From Eublepharis macularius (lineage: Eukaryota; Chordata; Lepidosauria; Squamata; Eublepharidae), in NCBI RefSeq assembly GCF_028583425.1, contig NC_072801.1, forward strand, positions 62,635,766-62,699,765: a DNA stretch of 64,000 nucleotides. The letters are read 5' to 3'. The notes below the pieces were generated by a model that was given only the letters and a program-made list of their open reading frames with translations, had not been told where the DNA came from and ran no database searches. The position numbers and the translations under genes were made by a program. This document shows positions 42,701 to 53,129 of the stretch, piece by piece; the stretch's first letter is position 1, and every line of letters begins with the position of its first letter.

Positions 42701-45348
42701 GTGGTCAAACCAGGATCCAAAGGGCACTGCAGCAAGAAGCAAGAATTAGACGGGCCTCTTGGTGCATGCACTTGGGGAGAAGCAGGAGTACTCTTTAAAC
42801 CACAGGGAAGGGAGGAGGGAGGGAGGTCCCCGTTTCTCACCCAGTCACTCACCATCCCCCTTTAGAAAATCTTCCAGGAATTGGTCCAAGGTTCCAGGGT
42901 CTTTGTAGGGTCGAAACATGGAGGCAAAATGGTAGAGAGATACCAAGACATCTTTTGGATTCCTAACTGTATAGATTATCTGTTGGGAGAGGGGAGTGGG
43001 TTGAGCGTACAAAATGGAATGTCGCAATATCAATGAATGCAATCAGACTCCACCTGTACGGAAACTAGGTTAGACTGTTTATACATGCACCAGTGAAAGT
43101 GGAATGCCTTTCAGTCCCCTGGAACCCTAAGCCCGTTAATGAATGTGGTACAATATTCTTGCTCTCCTGCTCTGTAATCCCAAAGTGAGGAGACAGATGT
43201 GACTTCCATTCAGGAGCAGGTACTCTGCTGCCCACGGCAGGCACCTTTCCTCCTCTACTGCTGCCTGCTTGGCTCCGATTCCAGGAGACAGCTTCGCCTC
43301 TTCTCCCATGCTCTGAATAGCTGCCAGCCTTTTTGAAAACAGTTTTCAGGTGCGCATCTTATTTAGTCATTTCACTATTTTCTTGGGCACCTTTAAGACA
43401 AAGAGCTGCATATTTTTTTTATTTAAAACACTGCTCTGGGCAAGTGATGGGAGCGGCTTTGCGATTCTCACAAGAATTAGTCAGTCAGTACAGCCAGACA
43501 ACTTCTGCTGGAAACAGGAAGAATCAGGGCCAAACCAGATGTGACACCATCCTAAAGCCTTCCATGAGGAGGCTGAGGCCATTTTAAAGTCATTTAAAAA
43601 TTCTGATAGCGCTCTTGTCCATCCCCTCCCCTCATGCCCTTTCAAGAACCAAAGGAGCCCCAGTGCGTGTGAGTGCACATGTGCATACATGCATGAGCAG
43701 GGGTCATTTCATAGAAAAAGAGCTGGAGGAACTCATTAGCATAACTCATTAGCATATGTCACACCCCTTGCCATCACCAGAAGTGTGTCATTAGCATAAC
43801 TGATTTGCATATGCCGCACCCCCTGACATCACCTATCCTGGCTGTTTTGCACCCAATCCTGGTCATTAAGGGCCAAAATTGGGCCCAAAATGGAAAAAAG
43901 GGGCTGAAAATGGCCAAAAAGGGACCTAAAATTGTCAGAATCGGGCCGCTGCTGAGCAGGAGAGTGATCCATCACCTGCCAGAGGCCCGATTTGGGCCGT
44001 TTTGGCCCCAGTCCAGGCTGAAATGGGACCCAAATGGCTGAGAGTCAGGTGGGTGGGGCCAGCTGTCATGTGACCTCTTTGGGGAACTGCCGGAACTGCG
44101 TTTCTGCGTGTTCCCCCTCAAAATGAGCCTTGTGCATGAGGATGTTTCAACACTTGATAAGGCATGTAGGGAGGGACAAGAGTGCCTCAACCTGCTGCAC
44201 TGCAGGTCCAATGAAAACTGGGCCCTTGTGGCATTTAAATAACTTTAAAATGGCAACCACAAGTATGCCATCATGTCTAACTTGACTCCAAAGCCCCTTC
44301 TGTACCGGGAACATGACCCCTCACTATCCCAGAAGTCAAGCCGAAAGGCAGGGAATCTGCTTGTCTGGGCCCTTTCGCACCTCCCCAATTTGGTCAGGGT
44401 GGTGCTGTTCTTTTTAGTCTGTACCATGTCAAAATGCATCGGAATTTATGAGTGTTGGCGCTTTTGTCACTGATGCCATCATCAGTGATGTCACACCCTG
44501 CCCTTTCCTTTCCTTTCTTCTTTTTTGCACACACGACAAATCGATGCATTGCTGGAATGCCAGATCAATCTGTTTCCTCGATTTCTCCCTTTTAAACCAT
44601 TGGTGCATCTATCCTACACTGGATTAAAACAAAAAAAATAAAAATGAGTGGGAGAAGAAAGGGAGAGGGGGAGGAATGGAAGGGGGGAGGGAGTGGCTGC
44701 ATAGATAACAGCGGCCAATCTTAATGAAGTGGGCTGGTAGAGGGAGGGAGGGGGGCAGTAGAGGGTGGAATGCTAAAACATGGGATAAAGAATGTGCATG
44801 AAGAAATAGCAGGCTGGAAAGCAGATTTTTTTTAAAAAAAAAGTTGGAATATAAGTGCTCCCAGGAAAGCTGCGGAAAAGTGTTGGAATCTGTGCAAATA
44901 TCCTACGCTCAGCCATGAAAGAGTTAAATTGTTGTTCTGTTTGTTTAATCAGATAGCTAGTTAGCATAGGACCACTTAGGCCTCCAGAGAAGTTCCTGCC
45001 AGAGAAAGTGGGAGTCTTTAGTCTTAATGAGGGAATCCAGGATTGTCTATTGGATGAGCCAGTTTATTGGGGGGCGATTAGCTAGCAACATATACTAAGG
45101 TTTTATTGCTCTTTGTTCAGTCTGCTACTACACTACTACTACTTCACTAGACCATGCAGTCTAAGCTTTTCTCTCTCTAGTACTTAGTTGAGACTATCAA
45201 GATGTAGTCAGAAACTGTTTGTTCTTTTTCCTATCAATTGTACCCTTTTTACCCTATTATGTAGTAAAGTATTTTTATAGAGCTAGAATCACAGAAGTCT
45301 GTCTACTTATTTCCGCTGTGCTATCATCAAACTCTGCTACTCTGCAAA

Positions 45349-45415
<67 letters not shown>

Positions 45416-48400
45416 CTCGTTGCTGCTGCAACTACCAACAAAAAGCCATATAGTAGTTGAAATGACTACTGTGGCTGCAAATTGGGTGCAGATGGTCATG
45501 AAAAAAATGCTGCAGTATGGGAACTGGCAGAATTGGCTCATGCAGAAGGGATTCAAGTTGCTCCTGGCCTTGATTCTGTTTGGGAGTTTCTACACCTGTC
45601 CTAAAAGGAATGAGCACAGATTCAAGACTGCCTCTCTATTTAATACCCATCACTGACAACACTAGAATTAGGGACTTCCCTGTTCATTAAGCATCCCTTT
45701 AAGCCATAACAATGCACTAATTCTCAACCAAACAGTTCCATCTGTTTCTCCACTGATTCCCAATACATTTCTTTCCTGCTGGCATTTCTTTCCTCCCAGG
45801 TAGCTTTGCCAACATCCAGGAGCCTGGAGGTGTCCTGGAATTATAACTGATCACCAGGCTACAGAGATCAGTTTCCCTGGAGTAAATGGCACCTTCAGAG
45901 GGTGAACCCTCAAGCAACACATCCCAGCTGAGGCCCCTCCCCTCCCCAAACTCTGCCCTCCCCAAACTCTACTCCCAAATCTCCAGGAATTTCACAACCT
46001 GGAATTGGCATGCTTACTGCCAGAACACCTTTGTGGGCTCTCCTCGCTCTTCCTTCCAATCCCTTCTCAAAATCCTCCTTTTCATGCTTTTTGGTACAAC
46101 CCCATAGCCCTAATCTCTACTACATAAATATCCGCTCTGAGCCTGCTGGAAATGTGGGGAGGGCGGAATAAAAATCAAAAATAAATAAATAATAAATAAA
46201 TATGCAAGTTGTATATATACACTACAAATAAATATACACACCTCCATTGTCCTCCCCTTCTTCTGTTACCTCCCCTGTTCCACACTTTAGAATCTAAGCT
46301 CTTTGGGAAAGACTTATCTCATTACTCTGCAAAGTGGAATGAATACTGATGATGCTATTTAAATACATACATGCATAAAGGCAAGGCTTTTACCCGAGAG
46401 CAATGCAAAGATCGAATAACATCCTTCTCTGCATCCAGAAAGAACCATGGACCAGCGGCAACTTTATGTTTTAATCCCAGATGTTCAGGCTGTGTGTGTG
46501 TGTGTGTGAAAGTGAGCTTAGTTTTTTAGCGTTTCTGAGGCTAGTAGCCATTTCTTAGAGGTCGAGAAAAAGGGAAATCCACTAGACCTTTTCAAAGGAC
46601 TTCTGTAGCTGTGCCCTTTCCAGCAGCTTGACATGGAAGAATTAGCTGGTGAAACTTTTCAAGTCATGGGCGTGAGCCATTCCACCATCCAATGGCAGCA
46701 GACCAAAGCTTTTTGAAAGGCACAGGAAGGCCAGTTGAAAAGTTGGCAGCCTTGGGACATCTGTACATGCTCCAAGGTACTCCTTTTTTCTCTCTTACTG
46801 GTTTACCTCGCTGAGTGCTGGCATTAAAACTAGCTTCCGTGACTTGACTGAAATTTAGCTATAAGGGGATATCTTGACGATGCCTTCACCTATCAGCTGG
46901 CGTGGCGTAATGGCTAACAGTGTACGCTGAGTAATGCCCTTTTAAGTCCATTTACTTTAATAGAAAGGTGTAATGCTATTGAGGATTGCCACCGTAAGAG
47001 AAAGAGGTCACTGAAGCTGGTTTCTGCCATTAATGCATTAGGCAGTTTTAGGCAGTCTCATCTGCCATATGAGGATGACAGTAGCGCTATACAAATGCTA
47101 AGTAATACTGTTTGTTCTTACCTTGGCTTTGGACTTGAAGAAGGCCTGTGCAAAGAGCTGTGCCGGCAGATGGGAGCTGATGAGGCGGGGTGACTTGCTT
47201 GTTAAAGCCTTCCGGTAGCCCATCACTGTCTCATACCAAGGGGCCCGGTTCCAGTTGGGGACAGTTCGGCACCAGTTGGGGTCCCCATTGCTAAGGATGA
47301 GACTTAAGATCTCCAACATCCACACTGTCCCTAAAAAAAGGGAGCCCCCCCAAACCATTTTTTTAATTTAGAAAACGAATACGTAGAGCCCTGCTTCAAC
47401 AACAGCAGTGTTTCATATGTTAAAGGAGAAGCAGCAGGGCCCCAACTTTTATGCCCTGCTTATTTTATTTAAGAACATATACCATTTGTAAGAACGTACA
47501 AATTGCCATTTATATGCCCACTTTTCAAAGTATTCTTGCAAAACAGTTTATAGCAAGAACATTTCAAAAATACTTGGGGGTTTGTTATTTTGTTTTGGTT
47601 TAAAATGGAATTTTTAAAACTATTACTGTGAGCTGCCTTGAACGACATGGAAAATAGGGTTGCCACCTCTGGGTTGGGGAATTCCTGGAGATTTTGGGTG
47701 GAGCCTGGAGAGGGCAGTCTTTAGGGAGGGACATTTTTCTCCGGGCCTTTTGACGGCTAGCCCTAGTGGAATCAGACCAGTGGTCCTCCTAGTCTACCAT
47801 CTTGCTTCACAGTCTGTATCACACAGTGGCCAACCAGATGACCTCTAGAAGGCCTACAAACTTGGCATAGAGCCCAAGACCTCCCCCTCACTGAAATTAG
47901 GTGGGCTACTGTTTCAGAATTAGATTTGCCAACCTCCAGGTGAAGTCTGGAGGAGCTCTTCCAGAATTACAACTGTTCTCCCAGTGACAGAGATCAGTCT
48001 CACTGTAGAAAATGGCTGCTCTGGAGCGTGGTCCCAGTGAGGTCCCTCCCCTATCCAAACTGTGTCCTCCCCAAGCTCTACCCTCAAATCTCCACGGATT
48101 TCCCAACCTGGAATTGGCAGTTACTCAAAAGAGGGATAAGCTGTAAATACAAATGGCAGCAATACAATTCAAGTTTAATTCAAAATAGCGCTTGGAGAGG
48201 TGGTCTCCCAGCTGAGCTGGATCCAAGCATAAGGAAGCAGAGTTTGATTGCTTCTTCCCCTCCCTCTTATTGCCCCATTGATGGAGGAAGAGGGACTCCG
48301 TTTAGGCTTCAGCCAGCCCTATGGAGGGTTGTCTGACTGAATGAGAGTTGCTAGGTCTCAGGTTCTTGGACTTGGTTTCAGGGTGACAGGTTGAAACCTC

Positions 48401-51400
48401 AGGGCTGCCATTCAACCTAGCCTTTTGATGGTTTCTTCTACGGCTTCAGTGGTAGCTACTGCACATGTAAAGGAAGATGGGCAGCAGTAATCTGGCACTA
48501 ACCGCTAGTTTTACATCTAGTGCATCCTTGCTATTTGTTTCAGGTGGTCAGTAGTAGAAGAGCAAGATTTGGGTCCAGTAGCCCCTTCAAGACCAACTAG
48601 ATTTCCAGGGTATGAGCTTTCAAGAGCCAAAGCTCCCTTTGTCAGATAGATGGAATAGGAAAAGGTAGCGTGAGAAGTAGTCTCTCTTCAAAAGGATATG
48701 TTTAAGTCTCTGTACACAAGACATCTTACATGCAGATGCTCAAGTGACACTTTCTGTGTGGTCTTACATTCAAGTGCACTCTGTCTCCCTAGTATTTACA
48801 ATGGGAGAACATCATGTAAGATATCTTGTGTAGAGAGACTCTTTGTCATACACATTCAGAGGAATACATATGGTGCGATTCTTAGTGGTGCGTGGAAGTA
48901 CCTTAGTTTGGCTATAGAAGCTGATTCCGCACTTGTTGAATAATGCACTTTCAACGCACTTTATCATTCGTTTGAGGTGGATTTTTTGTTCCGCACACAA
49001 AAAAATCCGTTCCAAATGATCTATAAAGAGGATTGGAAGTACATTATCCAACATGCGCGGAATCACTCTTAATGTGACACGGAGACCTTGGCCATTTCCA
49101 CACATCTTACCTGCCTGCGGAAAATCGCGCAAAAGGCCTGGAAGACACCATCTTCTCGTGCAAAATCGCGCCAGGAAGACGCTGTTATCCAGGAGTTTTG
49201 CGCGAAATCTGTATCACACAGTGGCCAACCAGATGACCTCTAGAAGGCCTACAAACTTGGCATAGAGGCCAAGACTTCCCCTTCACTGATATTTGGTGGG
49301 CTACTGTTTCAGAATTAGATTTGCCAACCTCCAGGTGAAGTCTGGAGGAGCTCTTCCAGAATTACAACTGTTCTCCCGGTGAATAACAGCATCTTCCTGG
49401 CGCGATTTCGCGCGAGAAGATGGTGTCTTCTGGGTCTTTTGCGCAATGTTCCGCAGGCAGGTAAGACATGTGGAAACGGCCCCTTTCTTGCCCTCAGCTT
49501 TCAGGGTCACGAGAATCTACCAACCCATGATCCGAGGTCTTCCCCAATGCTTGCCCAGCTCTGCAGACCCATTATCAACAGAGGCAAGAGTGATGGGTGT
49601 GTGGGACAGGGTTTCCTCAGACATTGTGCCCCTAAATGTGTTCCTTGCTCCAAAAAGCCCACCTGCCTGTCCTCTTCACTCGTTTTCTTCTAAAGCTCAG
49701 TTAACACATTTTTATTTGGGAAGGCTGAGAAGCAAGCGCTGTTGCTACTTCTATCTGTTTTATCTTTGTAGGTTATGTTGCCGTTGGTTTATCATTTTAT
49801 AATGGCGTACCTGTTCAGTGATTTAAAAGATTTATAAACCACAACTCTCAACCAGTATTTCCAGAGGTGTTAGAGCAATCCAAACAATCCCACAATACAA
49901 TAAGACCAACATTTAAAATAACCCAGTGATACAGCAGCTGTAAAAGCAAGGTCCCTAAGAAGGTCAGCGCAGCAATAGAACAAAAATAACATCAGTTCAA
50001 ACACAAATACAATGCTAGCAACCAAACAAATGAGAGGGGGGAAAGTTAGATAATACCAAATAAAAACAACCAAAGGCCTGAGTAAAGAGAAAGGTCTGTA
50101 GCTAGTACTTAAAACTGGTTAAATCTTGGTGCCAGAGCTGAGGATCTACCACGCAAAAGACCCAGTCCCTAGCAGCCAATCACATAAATTTTGAAAGTGG
50201 GACACACAAAATAGGTCCATTAAGGTGGATTTCACCGCAAGGATGGTTCATGTGGGACTAACACTGCAATCCTAAGAAGAGTTACTCCAGTCTAAGGCCA
50301 TTGAAATCAATGAAATATTAAGATTTCATTTTAAGTGGTCCTTTGAATAAAAAATATCATTTGGAATAATACTTCATAATTGTCAGCCGCTAGCTGCGTG
50401 TATTACAGAAATATATCATGATATCTGTGCATAGTATATTTTTATTCCATGCTTCCTCTGAGGAGCACAATGTGCCATATACGCTTTTCCCTTCTCCATT
50501 TTATTTGTGCAACAACCTTGTGGCATAAGGTGTGCTAGGCCGAGAGGAAATGACTGGACCAAGGTCACCTAGCATGATTTGTCCCCGAGTCTCAGATCCT
50601 AGTCCAACACCCTAATCATGCACCACTCTGGTTCTCCAATAATAAGGCTTGGCCTAAGTGGTCTTGGAAAAGCTATTATAGGGGCTGCTTGCACTCACAT
50701 GAGACTACCTCTGTCTGAAGATTCTCTGGTGCTAGTCACTCCGTTCTCAGGTGTGTAGGGGTCTGGTTTGGATCAGGGCTTGCTCCAGGTACTCCTACCT
50801 TCCAGAGTGGGGAGGGTGACTATTAGGGATTCCAGGTCCCTCAGTGGGGGCAGAGGATCCCCTGCTCCCACCCTCTGTCCCCCCACTCACTTAGCCAGCG
50901 GAGAGAAAGGTGGGGAACAGGCCTCTCAGGTGCAGTCCTGGGGCAGTGCGAATATATCACTCCTGGGAGTGATGTCATTGCACCACCCTGAGAGTGCTCC
51001 TGCACTTTGCAGTGGCTTGATTTTGGCCTCAGGGTGAACTGGGCCCATTTGAGGCCCAAATTGGCCTACTGCAAAGTGTGCCTGTGACTGTGCCTCAGCG
51101 ATGACATCACTTCCCAGAAGTGACATCATCATGCAGGCATGATTTGTGCCCGAGTGAGGAGCAACGAAAAGGTGAGTGCCAGATCCACCCTCTGCCAGGA
51201 GGATAAGAGGACCTGGCAACCCTAATGAGTATGACTATTAGCAGGGGTTTTTTCTGGGAAAAGAGGTGGTGGAACTCAGTGGGTTGCCCTCGGAGAAAAT
51301 AGTCACATGGCTGGTGGCCCCGCCCCCTGATCTCCAGACAGAGGGGAGTTTAGATTGCCCTTCGCGCTGCATGGCACAGAGGACAATCTAAACTCCCCTC

Positions 51401-53129
51401 TGTCTGGAGATCAGGGGGCGGGGCAACAAGTCATGTGACCATTTTCAAGAGGTTCTGGAACTCCGTTCCACCGTGTTCCATCTGAAAAAAAGCCCTGACT
51501 ATTAGGAAGAAGGGGTTGGATCCAACCAGCTTATCTGCTGATGAAGAAGGGAGGAAGGTTCCCTTTGGCCACCCAACAGGCTATGCTGGGGATCATGTGA
51601 CACATCCATGGACAAAAACCACTTTGGTTTGGGGCTATAGCAAGGAGGAGAATTGGGTTAGACTGAGTGAAAAAGATGGCTGAGTGCAACCCAAGGCCTT
51701 TTTCAGTTCTGGCACCCAGATTATGACTTTAAATGAATGCAGGAAGCTGTCTTATCACTTGCCACACAATCCTTTTAACTGGAGATGCCACAGACTAAAC
51801 CTGGGACCATCTGCATGCAAAGATGATACTCCACCACATAGCCCCAGCCTGTCGCCATTACGGATGCACTTCCCAGGCACAACAGTCAGGTTCCCACTTT
51901 ACTACTTTATTTACTCATGTCTGGTTGCCTGAAGTCTATGAGTTTCCACTAGCCATGTTTGGGTAGTTGATCGTTTGGCTACTGTTTTCTCTTTTGGATT
52001 GGATTTAAACATTTAAAAATGTTCTTTTTGATTGTTTGACTGCTAAATATCTCAGGTCCTGAAACTGCAGGAAAAGGGAGAAGGGGGAATTGCCAAGATT
52101 GAGGGGATTCATATGTTACAAAGGCCACATGGGAGACAAGGGGACTATTAACAGATGTTCACCTGGGAATTCTGTGCAGGTAACTCTTCCCCAGATATGC
52201 AGAAGTTCAATTTGGATCAGGGCCATGGTGTATGGGAAGACGGGTCTTGGGCCTCCTCCTGTGTTGTTTTCCTGACCTGAAATGGCCCCAGGAACCAGGA
52301 TTTGCCCAGTTTGGGAAACTTATAGGTAGCCATCAGTACACATAAGCTCCTGCAATGGAACAAATAGTTGTTCCCTGGAGACATTTCAGGCTGGAAAAAC
52401 AGTGTAGGAGGAAAGTCATAAACTTCTTATCACCAGTCCAAATTGGGCACCTATATGCCTGAGAATTGCATTAGCAGCACAGAATTCCAAAAGCAAGATG
52501 CCCACTGGTTGGCCTTTGTAATGTGTGAATCAGTCAAGAAGTACATAGGACTATGGATGCTAGGACCGTTTTTAAACGCACATACACCCCAGTGTCATTC
52601 TTGGCGCTAGATAAGAATTTCCAACACAACTCAAAAGAGTCATTTCTAGAGTCCTGTGCTGTCCAATTTTCTTTGGCATAAAGTCTTGTGCAGTCTTAAA
52701 TATTAAGTTAAGAGGGAGAAGTTTTGGCAGCTGCAGATACTCCCACCAGGTTGGCAGTCTTTTTTTCTTTGTTAATTTCCATTCTCTTTCCTGCTCCTTA
52801 CAAAACTCAAGGTGGGTAACTGCAGTTTAAAGAACAGAGTGAAAACTCTATGAGAGACGCTGCATTTGATGAAATTCTTCTGTTATATTGTTAAAACTTT
52901 TGCTCTGCACTGAATTCTAACCCCTGTACCACCACCACCACCCCCTTGCATCTTGCTTAAAAATACCCCTTCCCTTCCCCGGAAGCTCAGTACCTGACTT
53001 CTGGTAGGTGACATTGAAAATGTCATCATCTCGAACTTGGAAACTGTTTTCCACCAACTGCAGCACTTGTTCTGAATAGATGATATGAGGAAAGTTGATC
53101 CCCTTGTATTGGAAATATTCCTTGAACAT
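39614..53129 (-). CDS. SULT2B1: SULT2-family sulfotransferase, copy 2, likely SULT2B1 (6 coding exons)
   Basis: Cytosolic PAPS-dependent sulfotransferase predicted to act on sterols or other alcohols. Exons are 53129-52994, 47330-47122, 42979-42853, 42726-42632, 41312-41132 and 39729-39614, giving 287 aa. Internal exons of 209, 127, 95 and 181 nt match the SULT pattern. The catalytic His is H99 in [21 protein letters not shown] forms the 3'-phosphate site, [12 protein letters not shown] is intact, and the C-terminal motif reads [13 protein letters not shown]. Oddly, the 5'-phosphosulfate loop is TYQKSGTVW, with Gln43 where nearly all SULTs have Pro. The exon 4 donor (GAG|GTTGTT) is weak. ATG 53129 follows a possible 5'UTR splice acceptor (GACCCTTAG). 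Order and orientation relative to CA11 and NTN5 agree with mammalian SULT2B1. The paralogue call within SULT2 is less sure than the family call. Confidence 0.85.
40262..40427 (-). repeat. tRNA-derived SINE, degraded
   Basis: Reverse copy in SULT2 copy 2 intron 5: 'cacaacaatccagtaaggtt', 'cagagtcacccaatgagctc' and 'gatttgaatctaggcctccc'. Confidence 0.6.
41132..41312 (-). CDS. SULT2B1: SULT2 copy 2 coding exon 5
   Basis: 181 nt, acceptor CCTTCTCCAG, donor AAAG|GTGATA. It encodes [20 protein letters not shown] through [20 protein letters not shown] and AFLRK. Confidence 0.9.
41530..41687. mobile_element. Fold-back element family FB1, 158 bp
   Basis: Inverted repeat from ggccgtttccacacagctta to the mirrored 'aagccgtgtggaaacggcc', with the shared core 'agaagacgctgttatcg' and its complement at the apex. 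It lies in SULT2 copy 2 intron 4, about 220 bp upstream (in gene sense) of exon 5. Confidence 0.75.
42352..42545 (+). repeat. tRNA-derived SINE
   Basis: Forward copy (antisense to the host gene) less than 90 bp downstream of SULT2 copy 2 exon 4. Head 'gtagcacagtggttaagtgg', middle 'gctggtttgaatcccacta', tail 'ggataataataacactaact'. Confidence 0.7.
42632..42726 (-). CDS. SULT2B1: SULT2 copy 2 coding exon 4
   Basis: 95 nt, acceptor CTTGCTGCAG, donor GAG|GTTGTT, which matches the consensus only at GT. It encodes [20 protein letters not shown] then [11 protein letters not shown]. Confidence 0.87.
42853..42979 (-). CDS. SULT2B1: SULT2 copy 2 coding exon 3
   Basis: 127 nt, acceptor TCCCAACAG, donor GATG|GTGAGT. 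It encodes [20 protein letters not shown] through [15 protein letters not shown]. Confidence 0.9.
43525..44286. mobile_element. TIR element family D hosting a hAT insertion
   Basis: The ends are inverted: cagggccaaaccagatgtga at left and 'gccatcatgtctaacttgac' at right. Bases 43698-44132 are a younger insertion. A second family D copy lies at 57090-57700. Confidence 0.55.
43698..44132. mobile_element. hAT-like non-autonomous element, 435 bp, exact 8-bp TSD
   Basis: Begins caggggtcatttcatag and ends ctcaaaatgagccttg, with inverted termini. It is flanked on both sides by tgcatgag (43690-43697 and 44133-44140). Size, CAGGG-type end and 8-bp duplication fit the hAT superfamily. Non-coding. Confidence 0.75.
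44290..45340. other. SULT2 copy 2 intron 2 interval, nothing recognised
   Basis: No gene or clear repeat seen. It has purine-rich and homopolymer stretches near 44630-44830. Confidence 0.4.
45349..45413 (+). repeat. (TTA)n microsatellite, about 21 units
   Basis: Pure trinucleotide array in SULT2 copy 2 intron 2. The polytyrosine open frame across it is an artefact. Confidence 0.95.
45806..46014 (-). repeat. MITE family A copy
   Basis: Near-complete reverse copy with 'ttataactgatcaccaggct', 'cagagatcagtttccctgga' and end 'cacaacctggaattggca'. Confidence 0.7.
46130..46203 (+). repeat. SINE/LINE 3' tail with (AAAT)n
   Basis: The tail 'gtggggagggcggaataaaa' is followed by AAATA units. Upstream parts are not recognisable. 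Confidence 0.5.
47122..47330 (-). CDS. SULT2B1: SULT2 copy 2 coding exon 2
   Basis: 209 nt, acceptor TTTTTTTAG, donor AAG|GTAAGA. It encodes [20 protein letters not shown] through [20 protein letters not shown] with catalytic His99. Confidence 0.9.
47656..47742 (+). repeat. MITE family A, left-end fragment
   Basis: 'agggttgccacctctgggtt' then 'ggggaattcctggagatttt'. It ends abruptly after about 87 bp. Confidence 0.65.
47757..47923. repeat. Dispersed reptile repeat, donor of a nearby duplication
   Basis: Contains 'ggaatcagaccagtggtcct' and 'acacagtggccaaccagatg', blocks I recall from dispersed squamate repeats. Its right part, together with the start of the next MITE (47813-47987), is duplicated at 49208-49382. 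Confidence 0.5.
47924..48120 (-). repeat. MITE family A copy
   Basis: Reverse copy from 'gatttgccaacctccaggtg' to 'cccaacctggaattggcag'. The first 64 bp are part of the duplicated segment. Confidence 0.7.
48550..48653. repeat. Fold-back family C, one arm
   Basis: 'agaagagcaagatttgggtc', 'aagaccaactagatttccag' and 'agccaaagctccctttgtca'. The mirrored arm is missing. Confidence 0.55.
48705..48845. mobile_element. TIR element family E, about 140 bp
   Basis: Inverted termini of about 26 bp: 'tctgtacacaagacatctta' on the left is mirrored by 'taagatatcttgtgtagaga' on the right. Non-coding. Confidence 0.6.
48920..49066. mobile_element. TIR element family F, about 147 bp
   Basis: Inverted termini: 'gctgattccgcacttgttga' with 'ccaacatgcgcggaatcac', extending about 30 bp inward. 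Non-coding. Confidence 0.6.
49090..49482. mobile_element. Fold-back element FB1 with apex replaced by a local duplication
   Basis: Left arm 49090-49207 (ggccatttccacacatctta to ttttgcgcgaaa) and right arm 49383-49482 (ataacagcatcttcctggcg to gtggaaacggcc) are mirror images. The loop and about 16 bp of the arm expected from the copy at 8447 are absent. In their place is a 175-bp segment copied from 47813-47987. Confidence 0.8.
49208..49382 (+). repeat. 175-bp duplication of 47813-47987
   Basis: By direct comparison 169 of 175 positions agree, with no gaps, in direct orientation. The copy spans the same junction between two repeats as the source, which rules out two independent insertions. It ends inside a MITE that continues only at the source, so 47.8 kb is the donor. 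Confidence 0.85.
49800..50200 (-). repeat. Probable LINE-derived A/T-rich remnant
   Basis: Sequence such as 'gatttataaaccacaactct' and an A-rich middle resembles LINE 3' remnants. Assignment by resemblance only. Confidence 0.25.
50440..50637 (-). repeat. tRNA-derived SINE, degraded
   Basis: Reverse copy with 'gcaacaaccttgtggcataa', 'aaggtcacctagcatgattt' and 'agatcctagtccaacaccct'. Confidence 0.6.
50823..51227. repeat. TIR repeat family G
   Basis: Inverted ends 'tagggattccaggtccc' and 'gaggacctggcaacccta' frame about 400 bp containing 'agtgacatcatcatgcaggc'. A nearby gactatt on both sides hints at a target duplication, but extra bases at the right make this uncertain. Confidence 0.4.
51242..51497. 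mobile_element. hAT-like palindromic element family H, exact 8-bp TSD
   Basis: A 256-bp element from caggggttttttctgggaaa to tctgaaaaaaagccctg, flanked by actattag (51234-51241 and 51498-51505). The interior is a hairpin: 'tgatctccagacagagggga' is mirrored by 'tcccctctgtctggagatca' with a short loop near 51365-51385. Non-coding. Confidence 0.85.
51517..51692. repeat. Dispersed repeat family I
   Basis: Shares 'ccctttggccacccaaca', gctatg and the 'ggaggagaattgggttaga' block with a copy at 60435-60604. Both lie near gttggatccaaccagc-type palindromes. Family unknown. Confidence 0.5.
52994..53129 (-). CDS. SULT2B1: SULT2 copy 2 coding exon 1
   Basis: Encodes [18 protein letters not shown] through IFNVTYQKS with donor TCAG|GTACTG. 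An upstream in-frame extension has no ATG, so the start at 53129 is preferred. Confidence 0.82.

Noticed and set aside
45219-45656. 145-codon frame containing a polytyrosine run
   Set aside because: It translates the (TTA)n array; the flanks show no coding features.
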